Both the position numbers and the translations under genes were made by a program. Shown here piece by piece: positions 56,365-64,000 of a stretch of 64,000 bases of DNA; within the stretch, counting starts at the first letter, position 1; each line of letters opens with the position of its first letter. The notes under the pieces were generated by a model. The model ran no database searches. It saw only the letters and a list, made by a program, of their open reading frames with translations, and was not told where the DNA came from. This DNA comes from Xestospongia muta. Taxonomy: Eukaryota; Porifera; Demospongiae; Haplosclerida; Petrosiidae. The stretch lies in the NCBI GenBank assembly GCA_963693285.1, contig OY848925.1, positions 984,817 to 1,048,816 on the forward strand, written 5' to 3'.

Positions 56365-59300
56365 ATGTTACCAGGATCAACTATTGGATTGATTCTTCTC
56401 TTTATTTCAACATCAAGTACAAGTGCTATTGTCAGTTCATATCATATGTAATCTCTATCATTAGATGTAGGAGCTATTTCTTATCTGCCTTTCATGAATT
56501 TTGGTTCTGCTGCTAGTGTGTATACAGGAGTTGATGATGATACTCAGCCTATATCACTGCCATCTCCATTAAAGTTTGGAAATAGCACTTACTCCACTGC
56601 TTATGTAAGTATATCTGTGTATAATGCTATACTAAGATATGATTCAATGTTTATACAGATCAGCAGTAATGGACTAATAAGTTTAGGAACATCTTATACT
56701 TCCTTTACACCAGAGACATTCCCAATATCTTCTAAAGTGATAGCACCTTATTGGGATGATATAGATTTAAGACAACAGGGTCAGATTAATTACACATTAG
56801 TAACAACTCAGAATGATTCTGTTGGGTCCATTGCTCTTGTTAATAACTTCTTAGCCTCAAACATCAGTGTGAGCTTCAGTGCTGACTGGATACTAGTGGC
56901 TCAATGGATAGATGTGTGCCCATTTGGAAATTCTGAATGTACAAATGTACGTTTATAATGATAAGATTATAAAATTGTGGCTTTTTTAACAGCCAAATTC
57001 TTTTCAAGTTGTACTGGCTTCTCAAAGCAATACCACATATACTATCTTTACTTATTTGTGTAATAAACTCCAATGGAACGATTCTGCTGCAATTGGGTTT
57101 AGTGCAAGTGATAATTTCTATAAAAACCATCCATTATCAAGACAGTCTCAAGTAAATGATATCGCTTGTCTCAATTCTCCTGTTTCAAATTGGAGTAATG
57201 TCGTTTACAAAATTGGTATGATGATGTTTAAGCGCTATGATACATACAATTATATTGGATTTATTATAGATTCCTGTAATCTTACATGTAGTCTTGGCGA
57301 AAGAGTTAATTCTACATGTAGTGGATGTATTCTCATTGACATTTGCTCACGAAATACTCCTTGTAAAAATGGAGGAAACTGTACATTAGGATCTGTCCCT
57401 GATGAGTACATCTGTGATTGTAGTGGTACAGGCTATACAGGGAAGAACTGTAGCACAGGTAAAGTATATACATAATAAATTGATTGTATGATATGTAACA
57501 TATTATCAATAGAATATAAATCAATATTTAGCTCACTAAATAAATTAAGAGTTTCCTTGTGTCTTGTGCAATTCCTTTTAAAAACAAATTGAGACTTTAT
57601 AGTCACATAATTAATTTATAATGGTATGATGATAGCTATTTATGTCTATACATTTGAATTGTCAGAATCACTAGAATTCAAAGTGAAAGAAAGACTAAAA
57701 CTGTTGTGTCAATATTTACATAATTGATTCACTAATTAATATTGTAATTGAATTAAAGTTTAAGGAAAGAAACCAACTAAAATCTGTTGATGTCAGCATA
57801 TATTTCATTGGATCACTATATGCATTTCGTTTTAATTTAAAAGTTTACCCATATCAGTTACATATTAATTAATATAGCTGTCTGTATATATGTAGTAAGT
57901 TATTAAATCAACTCTGCTCTTGTTAAGTCACATTGCACTTAATTGGAATCATTGTACTCTTAGAAGTGTCATATAAGTAATTTGTAGTGATTAGTGATGG
58001 GTAATATGGCATATTTTAAAATGATACAATTTTTTAAGCAATCACACACATTACCAGTAAAATTCCTAGAGCATTCACTAGTCAAAATTTTATTACTGAA
58101 GGAGCCAATATTTTGGCACTCATTCAGATGTCTTAATCATGGCAAAAACGTAGATCAATTGACAAAATATAAATAGAATGAAAGACGATGAAAGAGCTGT
58201 TGTGAATGGAGATGTGAATGTATTAGCAATTGTAGAGTACATATGGACCAGTAGTCATGATGTAACTTAGGGCGAGGCTAAAGTTTTAGATGTTTGTGAT
58301 AATTGGCATGTGAAATGTTTACTGGAATCTTGGCATAATATATGACAAACCATCCAGATTGAATGAATAGAGATATAGGTATTCTTTCAGATATCTATCA
58401 CTCTCATATATACCATAGATTAAAGACTAGGTTTGTAAAGGTAGTGTGTTTCTATCAAATGTGTATTTATTTTATATTTGTTTCTTTAGTCCTTTTATTA
58501 ATTTTTTCTATCTCTTGCTCTTTGTTAATTGTAACCTTTGCTCTGTTTAATTTTGGACTAAAACCCTCTTTGTTATTATCATTTATTATTTTGTTATTAT
58601 AATTTATTATTCACCTTATTTACTTGCTCTACTTGTTTCTATTTAAGTTTTGTCACTTGTTCTAACTTTTACCCTGAAAAAGACAGTTAAATAGATGTAA
58701 AGGATTGACTCATTTCAACAACAAAAAATATGGCTAGTGAACACTCTCAAAACTTTACTGATATCTCTACCACAAAGACTCTAACAATTATGTGTAACTA
58801 TTAATTATTACAAAACATGGTTACATGAATAAACACCTGTCTCCAACCTCCGTAACATTTTCTACCACAAGGCAATCCAATATCCATAGTCAAATAAATT
58901 ATACATTATGAGTTAGGCAATCTGTGGCTAATCATATAATAATTTAGAACTTAATTTTTATTTACAATTGGCTGGTTAGAATCAGAACAGATGCTCAGTC
59001 AAATCTTCAACTAATTAATTATGTTTTTTATTAAATATTAATGAATGTAGCAATACTAAAGACAATAACTGTCATGAAAATGCCATCTGTACAAACACAA
59101 ATGGTAGTTTTACATGTCAATGTGAAAATTGATATACAGGAAATGGAAAAAAATGTAGTGGTAAATGACTTAATCACTCTATTGTAAAGGAAGTCATTAT
59201 TTTTTACTAGACATCAATGAATGTAACAATGCAGAAGACAATAATTGTCATGAAAATAGTATTTGTACAAATACTAACGGTAGCTTTATATGTCAGTGTA

Positions 59301-62300
59301 AAAATGGATATACAGGGAATGGAACTACCTGTAATGGTATGTGATTTAATCACTCTATTGTAATGAAAGTCATTATTTTTTACTAGACATCAATGAATGT
59401 AGCAACACAGAAGACAATAATTGTGATGAAAATGCTATCTGTACAAACACAAATGGTAGCTTTACATGTCAATGTAAAAATGGATATACAGGGAATGGAA
59501 CTACCTGTACTGGTAAGTGATTTAATCACTCTATTGTAATGGAAGTCATTATTTTTTACTAGACATCAATGAATGTAGCAACACAGAAGACAATAATTGT
59601 GATGAAAATGCTATCTGTACAAACACAAATGGTAGCTTTACATGTCAGTGTGAAAATGGATATACAGGGAATGGAACTACCTGTAATGGTATGTGATTTA
59701 ATCACTCTATTGTAATGGAAGTCATTATTTTTTACTAGACATCAATGAATGTAGTAATACAGAAGACAATAATTGTGATGAAAATGCTATCTGTGTAAAC
59801 ACAAATGGTAGCTTTACATGTCAATGTAAAAATGGATATACAGGAAATGGAACTACCTGTACTGGTGAGTGATTTAATCACTCTATTGTAATGGAAGTCA
59901 TTATTTTTTACTAGACATCAATGAATGTAGCAACACAGAAGACAATAATTGTGATGAAAATGCTATCTGTACAAACACAAATGGTAGCTTTACATGTCAG
60001 TGTGATAATGGATATGCAGGGAATGGAACTACCTGTACTGGTATGTGATTTAATCACTCTATTGTAATGGAAGTCATCTTTTTCACTAGACATCAATGAA
60101 TGTAGCAATGCAGAAGACAATAATTGTCATAAAAATGGTATTTGTACAAACACAAATGGTAGCTTTACATGTCAATGTAAAAATGGATATACAGGAAATG
60201 GAACTACCTGTACTGGTGAGTGATTTAATCACTCTATTGTAATGGAAGTCATTATTTTTTACTAGACATCAATGAATGTAGCAACACAGAAGACAATAAT
60301 TGTCATGAAAATGCTATCTGTACAAACACAAATGGTAGCTTTACATGTCAATGTAATAATGGATATACAGGGAATGGAACTACCTGTACTGGTGAGTGAT
60401 TTAATCACTCTATTGTAATGGAAGTCATTTTTTTTACTAGACATCAATGAATGTAGTAATACAGAAGACAATAATTGTCATGAAAATGCTATCTGTGTAA
60501 ACACAAATGGTAGCTTTACATGTCAGTGTGAAAATGGATATACAGGGAATGGAACTACCTGTACTGGTATGTGATTTAATCACTCTATTGTAATGGAAGT
60601 CATTTTTCTCACTAGACATCAATGAATGTAGCAATGCAGAAGACAATAATTGTGATGAAAATGCTATCTGTACAAACACAAATGGTAGCTTTACATGTCA
60701 GTGTGAAAATGGATATACAGGGAATGGAACTACCTGTACTGGTGAGTGATTTAATCACTCTATTGTAATGGAAGTCATTTTTTTCACTAGACATCAATGA
60801 ATGTAGCAATGCAGAAGACAATAATTGTCATGAAAATGGTATTTGTACAAATACTAATGGTAGCTTTACATGTCAATGTAAAAATGGATATACAGGGAAT
60901 GGAACTACCTGTACTGGTAAGTGATTTAATCACTCTATTGTAATGGAAGTCATTATTTTTTACTAGACATCAATGAATGTAGCAATGCAGAAGACAATAA
61001 TTGTCATAAAAATGGTATTTGTACAAACACAAATGGTAGCTTTACATGTCAATGTAAAAATGGATATACAGGGAATGGAACTACCTGTACTGGTGAGTGA
61101 TTTAATCACTCTATTGTAATGGAAGTCATTTTTTTTACTAGACATCAATGAATGTAGTAATACAGAAGACAATAATTGTCATGAAAATGCTATCTGTGTA
61201 AACACAAATGGTAGCTTTACATGTCAGTGTGAAAATGGATATACAGGGAATGGAACTACCTGTACTGGTATGTGATTTAATCACTCTATTGTAATGGAAG
61301 TCATTTTTTTCACTAGACATCAATGAATGTAGCAATGCAGAAGACAATAATTGTCATAAAAATGGTATTTGTACAAACACAAATGGTAGCTTTACATGTC
61401 AATGTAAAAATGGATATACAGGGAATGGAACTACCTGTACTGGTGAGTGATTTAATCACTCTATTGTAATGGAAGTCATTATTTTTTACTAGACATCAAT
61501 GAATGTAGCAACACAGAAGACAATAATTGTCATGAAAATGGTATTTGTACAAACACAAATGGTAGCTTTACATGTCAATGTAAAAATGGATATACAGGGA
61601 ATGGAACTACCTGTACTGTGAGTGATTTAATCACTCTATTGTAATGGAGTCATTATTTTTTACTAGACATCAATGAATGTAGCAACACAGAAGACAATAA
61701 TTGTGATGAAAATGCTATCTGTACAAACACAAATGGTAGCTTTACATGTCAATGTAAAAATGAATATACAGGGAATGGAACTATCTGTACTGGTGAGTGA
61801 TTTAATCACTCTATTGTAATGGAAGTCATTATTTTTTACTAGACATCAATGAATGTAGCAACACAGAAGACAATAATTGTCATGAAAATGCTATCTGTAC
61901 AAACACAAATGGTAGCTTTACATGTCAGTGTGATAATGGATATACAGGAAATGGAACTACCTGTACTGGTATGTGATTTAATCACTCTATTGTAATGGAA
62001 GTCATCTTTTTCACTAGACATCAATGAATGTAGCAATGCAGAAGACAATGATTGTCATAAAAATGGTATTTGTACAAACACAAATGGTAGCTTTACATGT
62101 CAATGTAATAATGGATATACAGGGAATGGAACTACCTGTACTGGTGAGTGATTTAATCACTCTATTGTAATGGAAGTCATTATTTTTTACTAGACATCAA
62201 TGAATGTAGCAACACAGAAGACAATAATTGTCATGAAAATGCTATCTGTACAAACACAAATGGTAGCTTTACATGTCAATGTAAAAATGGATATACAGGA

Positions 62301-64000
62301 AATGGAACTACCTGTACTGGTATGTGATTTAATCACTCTATTGTAATGGAAGTCATCTTTTTCACTAGACATCAATGAATGTAGCAATGCAGAAGACAAT
62401 AATTGTCATAAAAATGGTATTTGTACAAACACAAATGGTAGCTTTACATGTCAATGTAAAGATGGATATACAGGAAATGGAACTACCTGTAATGGTATGT
62501 GATTTAATCACTCTATTGTAATGGAAGTCATTATTTTTTACTAGACATCAATGAATGTAGTAATACAGAAGACAATAATTGTCATGAAAATGCTATCTGT
62601 GTAAACACAAATGGTAGCTTTACATGTCAATGTAAAAATGGATATACAGGGAATGGAACTACCTGTACTGGTAAGTGAGTGATTTAATCACTCTATTGTA
62701 ATGGAAGTCATTTTTTTCACTAGACATCAATGAATGTAGCAATGCAGAAGACAATAATTGTGATGAAAATGCTATCTGTACAAACACAAATGGTAGCTTT
62801 ACATGTCAATGTAAAAATGGATATACAGGGAATGGAACTACCTGTACTGGTAAGTGATTTAATCACTCTATTGTAATGGAAGTCATTTTTTTCACTAGAC
62901 ATCAATGAATGTAGCAATGCAGAAGACAATAATTGTCATAAAAATGCTATTTGTACAAATACTAACGGTAGCTTTACATGTCAATGTAAAAATGGATATA
63001 CAGGGAATGGAACTACCTGTACTGGTATGTGATTTAATCACTCTATTGTAATGGAAGTCATTTTCTTTCACTAGACATCAATGAATGTAGCAATGCAGAA
63101 GACAATAATTGTCATGAAAATGCTATCTGTACAAACACAAATGGTAGCTTTACATGTCAATGTAAAAATGGATATACAGGGAATGGAACTACCTGTACTG
63201 GTAAGTGATTTAATCACTCTATTGTAATGGAAGTCATTTTTTTCACTAGACATCAATGAATGTAGCAATGCAGAAGACAATAATTGTCATAAAAATGCTA
63301 TTTGTACAAATACTAACGGTAGCTTTACATGTCAATGTAAAAATGGATATACAGGGAATGGAACTACCTGTACTGGTATGTGATTTAATCACTCTATTGT
63401 AATGGAAGTCATTTTCTTTCACTAGACATCAATGAATGTAGCAATGCAGAAGACAATAATTGTCATGAAAATGCTATCTGTACAAACACAAATGGTAGCT
63501 TTACATGTCAATGTAAAAATGGATATACAGGGAATGGAACTACCTGTACTGGTAAGTGATTTAATCACTCTATTGTAATGGAAGTCATTTTTTTCACTAG
63601 ACATCAATGAATGTAGCAATGCAGAAGACAATAATTGTCATGAAAATGGTATTTGTACAAACACAAATGGTAGCTTTACATGTCAATGTAAAAATGGATA
63701 TACAGGGAATGGAACTACCTGTACTGGTGAGTGATTTAATCACTCTATTGTAATGGAAGTCATTATTTTTTACTAGACATGAATGAATGTAGCAACACAG
63801 AAGACAATAATTGTCATGAAAATGGTATTTGTACAAACACAAATGGTAGCTTTACATGTCAGTGTGATAATGGATATGCAGGAAATGGAACTACCTGTAA
63901 TGGTATGTGATTTAATCACTCTATTGTAATGGAAGTCATTATTTTCACTAGACATCAATGAATGTAGCAACACAGAAGACAATAATTGTGATGAAAATGC
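56365..64000 (+). CDS. Secreted NIDO-EGF protein with a long calcium-binding EGF array (3' end cut by the window)
   Basis: Exon 1 (56365 to about 56422) encodes a signal peptide ([19 protein letters not shown]); the exact donor is unsure. Exons 56465-56604, 56659-56946 and 56993-57458 encode a nidogen-type NIDO domain ([32 protein letters not shown]) and one EGF module ([23 protein letters not shown]). After a 1.6-kb intron come 126-nt exons, each a single cbEGF domain: [29 protein letters not shown]. All join in phase 1, so each exon can be added or lost without changing frame. Twenty-eight are present from 59211 to the window end, the last incomplete. Such proteins are extracellular matrix or adhesion molecules. 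The 3' end of the gene is not in view. Confidence 0.85.
57459..59036. other. Long intron between the first EGF and the cbEGF array
   Basis: AT-rich; short open stretches at 57994-58176 and 58363-58602 have no family match, the second being a hydrophobic AT-rich run. No splice-supported exon is seen. It is about thirty times longer than the array introns. Confidence 0.5.
59037..59160 (+). pseudogene. Degenerate first cbEGF exon
   Basis: Homologous to the array exons (CAATACTAAAGACAATAACT, TTTTACATGTCAATGTGAAA) but with no AG acceptor at its start (AAATATTAATG where the others read CTAGACATCAATG) and a TGA where the others have GGA (GAAAATTGATATAC). Splicing from 57458 would pass over it to 59211 in the same phase. 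Confidence 0.75.
59211..64000 (+). repeat. Exon-intron tandem array, period 174-179 bp, 28 units
   Basis: Unit starts: 59211, 59387, 59563, 59739, 59915, 60090, 60266, 60441, 60616, 60791, 60967, 61142, 61317, 61493, 61667, 61843, 62018, 62194, 62369, 62545, 62724, 62899, 63075, 63250, 63426, 63601, 63777, 63952. Each is a 126-bp exon plus a 49-50-bp intron (GTRWGTGATTTAATCACTCT ... ACTAG). Introns are as alike as exons. There is a higher-order unit of two (351 bp): 62899-63249 and 63250-63600 are almost the same. The open frames of 69 codons on the other strand are shadows. Confidence 0.95.

Noticed and set aside
59911..63982. A dozen nearly identical minus-strand open frames of about 69 codons
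   Set aside because: They are the reverse complement of the EGF exons plus short introns. They lack any family resemblance, while the plus-strand reading has cbEGF cysteines and splice sites.
59211..64000. Regular repeat-spacer pattern that could look like a CRISPR array
   Set aside because: Both the 126-bp and the 50-bp parts are conserved, so there are no unique spacers. The pattern is exons and introns of one eukaryotic gene.
1..64000. tRNA or rRNA genes
   Set aside because: No cloverleaf with an A/B box pair or ribosomal sequence was noticed by eye. A tRNA scan was not possible, so weak candidates may be missed.

Overview
The window looks like nuclear DNA of an early-branching animal, most probably a demosponge of the Amphimedon type. 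The reasons are AT-rich sequence, very short introns (many of 40-60 bp), metazoan gene families (SNW1, MCFD2, nidogen/EGF, ZU5-Death proteins, KLHDC kelch, CRT-like transporter), fibrinogen-domain lectin genes, and many small inverted-repeat transposons. The species is inferred. All gene models were spliced by hand from visible GT/AG sites and checked for reading phase; none was tested against transcripts or databases.

Layout. 1345-4642 (minus): three small paralogues with a Pro/Tyr-rich front and a Cys-rich tail, separated by a 27-bp minisatellite. 5401-26167 (minus): a complete 14-exon SNW1/SKIP gene of 531 codons. Its 17.1-kb intron (5683-22829) carries, on the opposite strand, a tandem cluster of fibrinogen-related (FReD) secreted lectin-like genes: five intact, two pseudogenes and at least two fragments. 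Several share a promoter module in which a kappaB-like site lies exactly 9 bp upstream of a TATA box. 27663-32022 (plus): a 1308-codon fusion of armadillo/HEAT-like repeats to an ATE1-type arginyltransferase domain. 32472-35281 (minus): an FAD-linked sugar-lactone oxidase-like gene with one apparent frameshift. 37801-38690 (minus): MCFD2. 38814-42195 (minus): a CARD-like/ZU5/double Death-domain protein, starting 77 bp from a divergent kelch gene (42273-44752, plus). 46829-47311 (minus): a Cys-poor lysozyme-like secreted protein. 47803-51427 (plus): a CRT-like transporter with a duplicated first exon. 51825-54151 (minus): a multi-membrane-span ZU5-UPA-Death protein. 56365 to the window end (plus): a signal peptide-NIDO-EGF gene continuing into at least 28 near-identical one-exon calcium-binding EGF repeats (period about 175 bp), cut by the window edge.

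Taken together, the window is rich in families often linked to recognition and innate defence: FReD lectins with kappaB-like promoters, a lysozyme relative and two ZU5/Death adaptor- or receptor-like proteins. These sit among housekeeping genes (splicing, ER cargo receptor, arginylation). That they act in one pathway is an inference. The main candidates for something undescribed are the ARM-ATE1 fusion, the FReD cluster nested in SNW1 with its shared promoter module, the two ZU5-Death architectures, and the homogenised EGF exon array.
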